This document shows positions 35,800-43,955 of a DNA stretch of 64,000 nucleotides, in pieces. Each line of letters starts with the position of its first letter. The stretch's first letter is position 1. Made by a program: the position numbers and the translations under genes. Origin of the DNA: Prolixibacteraceae bacterium. GTDB lineage: Bacteria; Bacteroidota; Bacteroidia; Bacteroidales; Prolixibacteraceae. The stretch lies in the NCBI GenBank assembly GCA_018648265.1, contig JABGRN010000007.1, forward strand, positions 1 to 64,000, given 5' to 3'. The notes under the pieces were generated by a model. It was given only the letters and a program-made list of their open reading frames with translations, did no database searches and had not been told where the DNA came from.

Positions 35800-36858
35800 G
35801 TGAAATTTGGCAATTACATAAGAGAACTTATTCTGGCACACGAAACTGTTATTATTCCGGGTTTTGGTGCTTTTATTTCAAATTACAAACCAGCCGGATT
35901 TGATTCCGAAAACGATAATATTCTCCCGCCATCGAAAGAAATTTCATTCAATCAAAAAATAAGAAATAACGATGGGCTTTTAGTTGGATACATTGCTGAA
36001 AGTGATGGTATTTCTCATTTTGATGCACTTAAAAAAATCGAAAAAGAACGTGAAAATATAATTTATCAGCTCGATAAAGGAGAAAAAGTTACACTTGAAA
36101 ATACCGGGATTTTGTTTTTTGATGAGAATCATAAAATTCAATTTGAGCCATTTCAAAAAGATAATCTGCTTTTAGATTCTTTCGGGTTAGAAGCCACTTC
36201 ATTAAAAACTACGGTTGCCGTGGATTTGGAAAAAGAGCTTGTTGTAAAAAACGACGAACCTGAAATAATAAATTCTGATAACTCAATTATAGAGACAGAA
36301 CCAGAAATCGCTGACCAGACGATTGGAACGATACCTGAAAAAGAAACTGGCAAGTTACCCGAACCAAAACCAGAAAAAGAAAAGAAAAGAAGCTGGCTGT
36401 GGTATTTTCTGATATTAATTCCAATAATTATTGCTGGGTGGTTTGTAATTACAAAAGAAAAAAATACCCCAAAAGATGAAGTTGAAATACGGGATAATTC
36501 TCGTTCAACTATCATTCCTGAAAAAATGGAAAAAAGTATTCCCACCATCGACTCAACCGGGTTTTTAACTACTGATTCAACCCAATTTATAGAAGAGAAG
36601 ATCGATTCAACCGAGTTGCCAAAGCCTGATTCACCAATATACTATCTCGTTGGAGGAAGTTTCAAAAAAGAAGAAAATGCAGACAAATACCTTCAACAAT
36701 TAAAAAAAGAAGGATACGAACCATTTCATTTTGGGAAAAGAGGGAACTTCTATATTATTGGCATTGGCAAATATAATTCAGAAGAAGATGCCTCAGCAGC
36801 TAAAAACAATTTCCTGAAAAAAAATCCCGGATCGGGAATCTGGATTTTTAAAGAATGA
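35800..36858 (+). CDS. HU-CCDC81-like and SPOR domain membrane protein
   Basis: Three parts are visible: an N-terminal HU-like domain (residues about 1-70, LILAHETVIIPGFGAFISNY), a single membrane helix (YFLILIPIIIAGWFVI) after a Pro/Glu/Lys linker, and a C-terminal SPOR domain (YLVGGSFKKEENADKYLQQL ... FYIIGIGKYNSEEDA) that should bind denuded peptidoglycan at the division site. The open frame reaches back to 35764, but the GTG at 35800 (VKFGNYIREL) fits the domain start better. The HU-like part may act as an oligomer or DNA contact; its role is not proven. Confidence 0.8.
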   Translation: MKFGNYIRELILAHETVIIPGFGAFISNYKPAGFDSENDNILPPSKEISFNQKIRNNDGLLVGYIAESDGISHFDALKKIEKERENIIYQLDKGEKVTLENTGILFFDENHKIQFEPFQKDNLLLDSFGLEATSLKTTVAVDLEKELVVKNDEPEIINSDNSIIETEPEIADQTIGTIPEKETGKLPEPKPEKEKKRSWLWYFLILIPIIIAGWFVITKEKNTPKDEVEIRDNSRSTIIPEKMEKSIPTIDSTGFLTTDSTQFIEEKIDSTELPKPDSPIYYLVGGSFKKEENADKYLQQLKKEGYEPFHFGKRGNFYIIGIGKYNSEEDASAAKNNFLKKNPGSGIWIFKE

Positions 36859-36887
36859 ATTTGAATTAAAAAACAAAGGTTAAACAT

Positions 36888-36895
36888 TATTTTTG
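36888..36895 (+). promoter_or_regulatory. -7 promoter element of the oxidoreductase-isomerase operon
   Basis: TAttTTTG matches the consensus exactly, 38 bases before the ATG at 36934. A TTTG lies at 36860-36863, 24 bases upstream, a little far for a -33 element. Confidence 0.5.
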
Positions 36896-36933
36896 ACTGT
36901 TAGTAAATTTTATAAATCAAAAACCTACGGAAA

Positions 36934-38262
36934 ATGAATCCATCAAGAAGAAATTTTTTGAAAAAATCGGCAATTGCAGTCTCAGCTTTGGGGGCAACAT
37001 CTGTAATTCCATCAAAAGTATGGTCGTCAGAAATTGCAGCCAGCGACAAAATAAATGTTGCTTTAATTGGTTGCCGTAACATGGGGTTTGGGATTTTAAA
37101 ACACCATCTCGACACAGGAATGGTCAATTGTTTAGCACTTTGCGATGTCGATAAAAATGTGCTAAAAGAAAAATATAAACTTGTCAAAAAAGATTATAAT
37201 CAGTCGCCTGAATTATTTGCCGATTACCGGAAAGTACTTGAGCGCAAAAATATAGATGCGGTAATTATTGGCACACCCGATCACTGGCACTGTTTAATTA
37301 TGGTAGAAGCGAGCCAGGCCGGCAAAGATGTTTATGTAGAAAAACCGATGTCGAATACAATTGGTGAATGTAATATTATGGTAAAGGCGGCAAATAAATA
37401 CAATCGTGTTGTTCAGGTGGGGCAGCAGCAACGCGACAATAAAGTTTTTTTAGATGCAATGCAACTTATCAAATCGGGTGAAATTGGCACATTACGAAAA
37501 GTAAACATTTGGGCAAATTTTAATTATGGGCTTGGCTCAACTCCAAAACCAGATGGTAAAGTCCCAAATGGTGTAGATTACGATTTTTGGTTGGGACCCG
37601 CACCAAAACGTCCATTTAATCCCAATCGCTTCCACGGTAGTTGGAGGCATTATTGGGATTATGGTGGTGGCTTAATGTCCGACTGGGGAGTTCATCTTCT
37701 TGACATGGGAATCTGGGCCGGGGATTTGGTGGAAGCACCTAAAAAGGTAATTACCTACGCGGCAAACCTTTCAAAAAAAGAGATGCAACGCGAAACCTTT
37801 GATACCATGAATGTGGTTTTCCCAAAAGACAATTATGTAATTAATTGGGACATGACTGCTGGAATTCAACAGGGACCATTCGATTCAAGTTATGGGGTGC
37901 AATTTATTGGCGAAAATGGAACTTTGGTTGCCGACCGCCACAAATACCATTTGTATCCGGAATGGGACAACGATAAAAAAGCGCCAAAAGTAGAAGCAAT
38001 CTCGTTTGAAAAAGGTAGAGAATCGCACCGGCAGCATGTCGATAATTTTCTGGAATGTATTAAGTCGCGAGAAAAAACATCGTGCCCGCCTGAAGTTGGA
38101 AGGGCAGCCGCTTTACACGCACACATTCCAAACATTGCCGCAAGAGTGGGTGCCGACATTTTAGAATGGGACGACAAAAATAACCAGTTCACAAATTGCG
38201 ATAAAGCAAACGAATTAATTACGCCTGTTTACCGTGCACCCTGGAAACTTCCCGAATTATAA
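36934..38262 (+). CDS. Tat-exported Gfo/Idh/MocA oxidoreductase
   Basis: A 442-residue NAD(P)-dependent sugar oxidoreductase with a twin-arginine signal (SRRNFLKKSAIAVSALGA). The Rossmann part shows INVALIGCRNMGFGIL and the family motif EKPMSN; the C-terminal half has the substrate-domain segments WRHYWDYGGGLMSDWGVHLLDM. Exported members commonly oxidise or epimerise sugars or glycosides in the periplasm with a tightly bound cofactor. First gene of a three-gene run with two isomerase-like proteins (12- and 20-base gaps). Confidence 0.9.
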   Translation: MNPSRRNFLKKSAIAVSALGATSVIPSKVWSSEIAASDKINVALIGCRNMGFGILKHHLDTGMVNCLALCDVDKNVLKEKYKLVKKDYNQSPELFADYRKVLERKNIDAVIIGTPDHWHCLIMVEASQAGKDVYVEKPMSNTIGECNIMVKAANKYNRVVQVGQQQRDNKVFLDAMQLIKSGEIGTLRKVNIWANFNYGLGSTPKPDGKVPNGVDYDFWLGPAPKRPFNPNRFHGSWRHYWDYGGGLMSDWGVHLLDMGIWAGDLVEAPKKVITYAANLSKKEMQRETFDTMNVVFPKDNYVINWDMTAGIQQGPFDSSYGVQFIGENGTLVADRHKYHLYPEWDNDKKAPKVEAISFEKGRESHRQHVDNFLECIKSREKTSCPPEVGRAAALHAHIPNIAARVGADILEWDDKNNQFTNCDKANELITPVYRAPWKLPEL

Positions 38263-38274
38263 AATATTAGAATT

Positions 38275-39126
38275 ATGAACACAAGAAGAAATTTTATTCG
38301 GACCGGCGCGCTTGCAACTGCAGGAATTTTAAGTGCAAATCCTATTTTTAGTTACGCGTCTGAAGGTAAAAGTCAACTTAAAAATTTCGGGTTTATTTCG
38401 GGTATCGCAAAATCTGCGATGGAATCCGATTGGAGGGAAACCCTCAAAAAAGCTGTTGATTTTGGGTTTACCGAAATCGAAGGGGGAAATAATTATGCAA
38501 ATTCACCCAAAGAATTTGTGGATTTTTGCACCGAAATTGGAATTAAACAAATTGCCGGAAGTACAAGTTTCGAACAAATAAAAACAGATGCCAACAAATA
38601 TTACGATCAGTACCACGAATTAAATTTAAAATACATTGTTGTTTATTGGCCCTGGATTGGTGGCGGTCCGTTTATGCTCGACGATTGCAAAAAATCGGCA
38701 GAAACGCTGAATATTTTGGGTGCCAAAGCAAAACATAACGGATTAACACTTTTATGGCATAATCACGATAAGGAATTTCATGAAATGGAAAAGGGATTGC
38801 CATTCGATTATTTAATGGAAAATACCGACCCAAGTCTGGTTCAATGCGAACTAGATATTTATTGGGTAAAAAAAGGGGGCGGCGATCCACTCACCTATCT
38901 AAAAAAATATCCGGGAAGATATTCGATTTTGCATGTAAAAGATATGGCTCCCGGAGATGAACAGGATTTTATTTGTCCCGGTTCAGGAATAATTGATTTT
39001 GCCCCTATTTTTAAAGAAGCACAAAAACAGGGAATTGAACATTATATTGTTGAACGCGACAATGAACCAGATGGTTTGGGCTGCCTGAAATCGAGTGCAG
39101 AATATTTAAAAAATTTACGGTTTTAA
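38275..39126 (+). CDS. exported sugar isomerase/epimerase-like TIM barrel
   Basis: A 283-residue xylose-isomerase-like TIM barrel with a Tat-type signal (NTRRNFIRTGALATAGILSA). Metal-binding positions are seen in LLWHNHDKEF, CELDIYWVKKGG, LHVKDMAPG and VERDNEPDG. The annotated family is sugar phosphate isomerase/epimerase, but an exported enzyme is unlikely to act on sugar phosphates; lyases and epimerases of keto-sugars are found in this fold. It follows the Gfo/Idh/MocA gene by 12 bases and precedes a cytoplasmic homologue. Confidence 0.85.
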   Translation: MNTRRNFIRTGALATAGILSANPIFSYASEGKSQLKNFGFISGIAKSAMESDWRETLKKAVDFGFTEIEGGNNYANSPKEFVDFCTEIGIKQIAGSTSFEQIKTDANKYYDQYHELNLKYIVVYWPWIGGGPFMLDDCKKSAETLNILGAKAKHNGLTLLWHNHDKEFHEMEKGLPFDYLMENTDPSLVQCELDIYWVKKGGGDPLTYLKKYPGRYSILHVKDMAPGDEQDFICPGSGIIDFAPIFKEAQKQGIEHYIVERDNEPDGLGCLKSSAEYLKNLRF

Positions 39127-39146
39127 TTTTCAAACAGTAGATAAAT

Positions 39147-40064
39147 ATGTTAGACTTAGGATTTGTTAGTGCCATTCTTGCTGAAAAAAGTTTTAAAGAA
39201 GTAATAGAATTTGCTTCTGCCAATCAGTTCAAATGTGTTGAAATAATGTGCTGGCCAAAAGGGAAAGCCGAGCGCAGATACGCCGGTGTAACGCATATAA
39301 ATGTGGATGAAATTGATGATGCAAAAGTTATAGAAATAAAATCTATCCTCGAAAAAAATAAAGTTTATATTTCAGGATTGGGCTACTATCCAAACCCGCT
39401 TGATGACGATAAAAATCAATCTGTCGTTTATATCGAACACATCAAAAAAGTTATTGTGGCGGCAGCGAAACTGGGAATTCCGGTGGTAAACACTTTTGTT
39501 GGACGCGACTCGGAAAAAAGTGTGGAAGATAACCTGGAAAAATTTGCGGAAGTCTGGCCAGGAATAATAAAAGTTGCCGAGGAAAACAAGGTGAAAATTG
39601 GCATTGAAAACTGCCCGATGCTTTTTACCCGCGATGAGTGGCCCGGAGGTAAAAACCTCGCAACCACTCCGGCCATCTGGAAAAAAATGTTCGAAATTAT
39701 TCCGAGTCCGGCGTTTGGATTAAACTACGATCCTTCACATCTGGTTTGGCAACAAATGGACGAGGTTAAACCCATTTACGATTTCAGCGAAAAACTTTTT
39801 CATATTCATTTGAAAGATGTGAAAATGTATCGTGATAAACTGAACGAAGTTGGAATAATGGCTTATCCGCTTGATTATCATTCACCTAAAATCCCGGGGT
39901 TGGGGGATGTCAATTGGCGAGGATTTTTCTCAGCACTCACTTCGGTAAAATACCGCGGTCCGGTTTGTATTGAAGTGGAAGACAAAGCCTTCGAAGGTTC
40001 GGAGGAAGATGTAAAAGCAGCAATTTTAACCAGCCGCAATTATTTGAAGCAGTTTTTAGGTTGA
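39147..40064 (+). CDS. sugar isomerase/epimerase-like TIM barrel (cytoplasmic)
   Basis: A 305-residue AP-endonuclease-2-fold protein with no signal peptide. It keeps the metal ligands (IGIENCPM, GLNYDPSHLVWQQMD, LFHIHLKDVKMY, VCIEVEDKAFEG) and starts directly at the first barrel strand (MLDLGFVSAILAEKSF). It resembles inosose dehydratase or hydroxypyruvate isomerase-like proteins. As the third gene of the run it may handle a product after import. Substrate unknown. Confidence 0.85.
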   Translation: MLDLGFVSAILAEKSFKEVIEFASANQFKCVEIMCWPKGKAERRYAGVTHINVDEIDDAKVIEIKSILEKNKVYISGLGYYPNPLDDDKNQSVVYIEHIKKVIVAAAKLGIPVVNTFVGRDSEKSVEDNLEKFAEVWPGIIKVAEENKVKIGIENCPMLFTRDEWPGGKNLATTPAIWKKMFEIIPSPAFGLNYDPSHLVWQQMDEVKPIYDFSEKLFHIHLKDVKMYRDKLNEVGIMAYPLDYHSPKIPGLGDVNWRGFFSALTSVKYRGPVCIEVEDKAFEGSEEDVKAAILTSRNYLKQFLG

Positions 40065-40083
40065 AAAAATATTTTACAATTTT

Positions 40084-40629
40084 TCAATAAGAATTAAAAC
40101 TGCTCATATTTTCAGCGGGTTTTCTTATTTTCTTCCGATGTTTATAGTCATCGGGAAAATAACCAAGCGTAATCACAAGGCCAATCCGTTTCTTTTTGGG
40201 GATATTTAATAAATGTTTGATTTTCTTTTCGTTAAACCATCCAAGCATACAAGTTCCCAATCCGAGTTCAGTTGCTTGCAAACAAAAATGTTCGGCTGCA
40301 ATTCCAATATCGATTAATGGGAACTCACGTTTTTTTATACTTCCCCCAAGTTGCGTGATTACTTTGGGTTTCTCGATTACCAAAACTGCCACTACCGGAG
40401 CTTGCGGGGCAAATTTATTAAACGATACAACTTTACTAAATGTGGCGCGGGCAACTTTATCTTTTAATCCAGGTTCGTCAACAATTATCAGTTTCCAAGG
40501 CTGTGAATTACTTGCTGACGGCGCTAAACGAACCGCTTCAATTAGTTGTTGTAATTTCTCACGTTCAACCGTTTTCTCCTGGTATTTCCGAACACTTTGA
40601 CGACGGTTTATTAATTCTTTAAATGTCAT
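40084..40629 (-). CDS. nitroreductase-family flavoprotein
   Basis: A 181-residue FMN-dependent oxidoreductase of the small nitroreductase type. The N-terminal NRRQSVRKYQEKTVEREKL binds the FMN phosphate, APSASNSQPWKLIIV is the second FMN contact, and LGLGTCMLGWF and LVITLGYFPDD close the fold. Natural substrates may be quinones or nitro compounds. It is transcribed toward the isomerase operon and away from the phosphatase gene, so it is a separate unit. Confidence 0.88.
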   Translation of the reverse strand: MTFKELINRRQSVRKYQEKTVEREKLQQLIEAVRLAPSASNSQPWKLIIVDEPGLKDKVARATFSKVVSFNKFAPQAPVVAVLVIEKPKVITQLGGSIKKREFPLIDIGIAAEHFCLQATELGLGTCMLGWFNEKKIKHLLNIPKKKRIGLVITLGYFPDDYKHRKKIRKPAENMSSFNSY

Positions 40630-40717
40630 AATTAAATTATTCGATTATTTGCTAAATTACATTTATTATCATTTTTATTATTCTTCTACCTTTATAAAAT
40701 CTTTTCAAAAAATTAAT

Positions 40718-41875
40718 ATGAATAAAATACGGCATGCATTTTTCATAATTTCTCTGTTTTTGGTAAACCCGGTGTTTTCCCAAAACGTAGTAATTGTTAT
40801 TATTGATGGTGCACGTTATTCTGAAACATTTGCAGATCAAAATAATAGTTACACTCCAAAAATGTGGGATCTTGCAAAAGGAGGAACGTACATAAATGAC
40901 TTTTATAACGACTCGACAACTTACACGGCAGCTGCAATTCCGGCACTTTGGTGTGGAACCTGGACAGATCGGGTGGATACATTTTACAACGGGGCAAACA
41001 CGCAATATGCAGTTAAACCCTCCATTTTTGAATATTTCAGGAAACAAAAAAATATTGCCGAAGAAAAATGTTTGTACAGCCTGAAATATGTGAGTTCGTT
41101 GTGGTTGCAAAGTTTTCATAAAGATTACGGGGTAAACTATTGGCCACATACAATCAGCCAGGGATGGAACGACGACGATGTTTTACAAAACACCTTGAAT
41201 TACATGCAGCTTGAACATCCACAATTAACAGTAATGTACCTTGCAGGGGTTGATGGTGCCGGGCACACGGGAAACTGGAATAACTACGTAAACACTCTTG
41301 AGAATGCCGATAAAATTGTTGCTGATTTCTGGGAAACCATTCAGCAAGACGATTTTTATAAAGAGAAAACAACCATGATTGTAACCAACGATCACGGTCG
41401 CCACGACGATGCTCATGGAGGTTTTCAGGGCCATGGTTGCGGCTGCTCTGGCTGCCGCCGGATAATGTTTTTGGCAGTTGGCCCAAATATCAAAAAAAAT
41501 TATGTATCAACACAAACCCGAAGAATTCCTGACGTTGCAGTTACTGCAGCTTCAATTTTAGGTGTAAATATGGAATATTCTTCGGGTGAAGTAACAACCG
41601 AAATTTTCGAATCTACCGAAATTTCAAAACTAAATAATTCAATTAGTTGGCTGGTTACTCCTTCCGAAATCAGGGTAAATATTCAAAATAAAAGTAAAAT
41701 TTCATTGTCGGTTTATAATATTACAGGAAAAAAAGTAAAAGAAATTGCCAATAATCTTGAAGTATCTCATCATCAGAATTTCAACTGGAACAACAATTTA
41801 AATGAAGGAATATATTTTATCAGATTAATGATTGACGGCATAAAAGAGACTAAAAAAGTAGTTGTTCTGAATTAA
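40718..41875 (+). CDS. secreted alkaline-phosphatase-superfamily enzyme with T9SS sorting domain
   Basis: A 385-residue protein: signal peptide (FFIISLFLVNPVFSQ), an alkaline-phosphatase/phosphodiesterase fold (VVIVIIDGARYSE with a metal Asp, AGVDGAGHTG, VTNDHGRHDDAHGG metal ligands), and about 80 C-terminal residues forming a type A T9SS sorting domain (LSVYNITGKKVKEI, NLNEGIYFIRLMIDGIKETK, ending KVVVLN). It should be secreted across the outer membrane by the system that sprA, sprE and porX serve. An unusual CGCSGCRR cluster follows the metal site. I start at ATG 40718, where the signal peptide begins. Confidence 0.85.
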   Translation: MNKIRHAFFIISLFLVNPVFSQNVVIVIIDGARYSETFADQNNSYTPKMWDLAKGGTYINDFYNDSTTYTAAAIPALWCGTWTDRVDTFYNGANTQYAVKPSIFEYFRKQKNIAEEKCLYSLKYVSSLWLQSFHKDYGVNYWPHTISQGWNDDDVLQNTLNYMQLEHPQLTVMYLAGVDGAGHTGNWNNYVNTLENADKIVADFWETIQQDDFYKEKTTMIVTNDHGRHDDAHGGFQGHGCGCSGCRRIMFLAVGPNIKKNYVSTQTRRIPDVAVTAASILGVNMEYSSGEVTTEIFESTEISKLNNSISWLVTPSEIRVNIQNKSKISLSVYNITGKKVKEIANNLEVSHHQNFNWNNNLNEGIYFIRLMIDGIKETKKVVVLN

Positions 41876-41910
41876 AAATTCATTCAAAATTAAACCTTAA
41901 TTATTTAAAA

Positions 41911-42834
41911 ATGGCATTAGATAATCCGCATTTAACATTGCAAGAGATTAAGAGTTTTGGAAATAATTTTTCGCCCAATTATAAACTTCCGAGGCGGGAA
42001 CTGGGAAAAACTGGCGAAAAACTTTCGATCATAGGTTTTGGTGGAATTATGTTGAACGATAATCCACAGGAATTTGCCAACGAAATGGTAGCCAAAGCAT
42101 ACGAACTGGGAGTAAACTATTTTGACGTTTCACCCAGGTATGGAAATGCAGAAGATAAACTTGGCCCGGCATTAAAACCATTTCGCAAAAACTGTTTTTT
42201 AGCCTGCAAAACCCGCGAACGAGATGCCGTTGGAGCACAAAAAGATTTGGAGAATTCACTTAAAAAACTTCAAACTGAATATTTCGATTTATATCAGATG
42301 CACGAATTAAGTTCTGTTGAAGAAGTTGAGCAGGCATTTTCCGAAGGCGGTGCAATGGAAACAATTATAAAAGCCAAAAAAGAGGGAATAATTAAATATG
42401 TTGGTTTTTCGGCACACTCGGTTGATGCGGCTTTGCTGGCCATGAAAAATTATGATTTCGATTCAATTTTGTTTCCGATTAATTTTGCCTGTTGGAATGC
42501 AGGAAGTTTTGGTCCTCAAGTTTTTGCCGAAGCCGAAAAGCGTGGATTGGGAATATTGGCTTTGAAAGCCATGGCCTTAACACATTTGGATGAAGGAGAA
42601 AAAAGCATCTTCAAAAATGTATGGTACCGACCAATAAAAGATGAAACAATTATGAAAATGGCCTTAAAATATACATTATCGAAAAATATAACTGCGGCCA
42701 TTCCTCCCGGACAAAGTACATTATTTTTAAAAGCGCTGGAATTTATGAATGATTTTGAAGCGATTTCAGAAAAGGAGACCCAAAAACTATTGGCCCTTGC
42801 TAAAATTACCAAACCGGTTTTTATACATACTTAA
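41911..42834 (+). CDS. aldo/keto reductase without export signal
   Basis: A 307-residue aldo/keto reductase with an intact catalytic set: Asp and Tyr in YFDVSPRYGNAEDKLG, Lys in FLACKTRERD, His in YQMHELSS. It is a close tandem copy of the next gene, but the first residues (MALDNPHLTLQEIK) replace the Tat signal. The paralogue's junction SFGNNF is still present at residues 15-20. The enzyme should therefore be cytoplasmic. It begins 35 bases after the T9SS phosphatase gene. Confidence 0.88.
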   Translation: MALDNPHLTLQEIKSFGNNFSPNYKLPRRELGKTGEKLSIIGFGGIMLNDNPQEFANEMVAKAYELGVNYFDVSPRYGNAEDKLGPALKPFRKNCFLACKTRERDAVGAQKDLENSLKKLQTEYFDLYQMHELSSVEEVEQAFSEGGAMETIIKAKKEGIIKYVGFSAHSVDAALLAMKNYDFDSILFPINFACWNAGSFGPQVFAEAEKRGLGILALKAMALTHLDEGEKSIFKNVWYRPIKDETIMKMALKYTLSKNITAAIPPGQSTLFLKALEFMNDFEAISEKETQKLLALAKITKPVFIHT

Positions 42835-42927
42835 AATCTAATTTGCAGAAAATTTCATTTTTATCCAATTCAGTTTTTAACTATCTTCGTAGATACCAAC
42901 TTTGTATTCAACCTAAAATAAAAAATT

Positions 42928-43878
42928 ATGAAACGGAGATCATTTATTAGAAACAGTGCTCTTGGAAGTCTGGCACTAACTATTCCGGCTATCAGAAGTT
43001 TTGGAAATAATTTCACAGCAGATTTTCACATCCCAAAACGTGTACTCGGAAAAACCGGCGAAAAACTTTCGATTATTGGATTTGGGGGAATAATGTTAAA
43101 TAACAATCCACAGGATTTTGCAAACGAACTGGTTGCCAAAGCGTACGATCTTGGTGTAAATTATTACGATGTTGCACCAAATTATGGAAATGCTCAGGAA
43201 AAAATGGGGCCGGCTTTAAAACCTTTTAGGAAAGATTGCTTTTTAGCATGTAAAACGCATATGAGAGATGCAGTTGGTGCGCAAAATACTTTGGAAGATT
43301 CGCTTACGAAATTACAAACCGACTATTTCGATTTATTCCAATTACATGCACTGAGTTCGGTTGAACAGGTTGAACAAGCATTTGGAACTGGTGGTGCAAT
43401 GGAAACGATTATAAAAGCTAAAAAAGAAGGTAAAATAAAATATGTTGGTTTTTCGGCACATTCAGTTGATGCAGCACTATTGACCATGAAAAATTACGAT
43501 TTCGATTCAATTTTATTTCCATTAAATTTTGCCTGTTGGAATGCCGGAAATTTTGGTCCTCAGGTTTATGCTGAAGCAGAAAAACGTGGAATGGGAATTC
43601 TGGCCCTGAAAGCAATGGCCTTAACTCCATTAAAAAACGGAGAAGAAAGATTATATAAAAACGTTTGGTACCAACCAATCCAGGATGAAGAAATAATGAA
43701 AATGGCATTAAAATATACACTTTCGAAAAATATTACTGCTGCAGTTCCCCCCGGAAAAAACACTTTGTTTTTAAAAGCACTGGAATTTATGAATGAATAT
43801 AAACCGATAAGCGAAGAAGAAACAAATAAATTGTTGGCTTTGTCGAAAATTACCAAGCCCATTTTTATGCACACATAA
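42928..43878 (+). CDS. Tat-exported aldo/keto reductase, tandem paralogue
   Basis: A 316-residue reductase with a twin-arginine leader (MKRRSFIRNSALGSLALTIP) and then the same domain as the upstream copy, starting at SFGNNF. Catalytic residues are Asp/Tyr in YYDVAPNYGNAQEKMG, Lys in FLACKTHMRD and His in LFQLHALSS. Long stretches are identical to the neighbour (KPFRK.CFLACKT, VGFSAHSVDAALL.MKNYDF). It ends at a bidirectional terminator shared with the sulfatase gene. Confidence 0.9.
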   Translation: MKRRSFIRNSALGSLALTIPAIRSFGNNFTADFHIPKRVLGKTGEKLSIIGFGGIMLNNNPQDFANELVAKAYDLGVNYYDVAPNYGNAQEKMGPALKPFRKDCFLACKTHMRDAVGAQNTLEDSLTKLQTDYFDLFQLHALSSVEQVEQAFGTGGAMETIIKAKKEGKIKYVGFSAHSVDAALLTMKNYDFDSILFPLNFACWNAGNFGPQVYAEAEKRGMGILALKAMALTPLKNGEERLYKNVWYQPIQDEEIMKMALKYTLSKNITAAVPPGKNTLFLKALEFMNEYKPISEEETNKLLALSKITKPIFMHT

Positions 43879-43903
43879 TTTTTCGATTGTTCCGAAAATA
43901 TAA

Positions 43904-43946
43904 AAGGATGCCATCAGTCTGTGTTTTACATTCGGATGGCATTCTT
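43904..43946. terminator. bidirectional terminator between reductase and sulfatase
   Basis: AAGGATGCCATC and GATGGCATTCTT pair over 12 positions (one G-T wobble) with a 19-base loop, between two convergent stop codons. A and T runs flank it. Confidence 0.8.
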
Positions 43947-43955
43947 TGCAAAACT

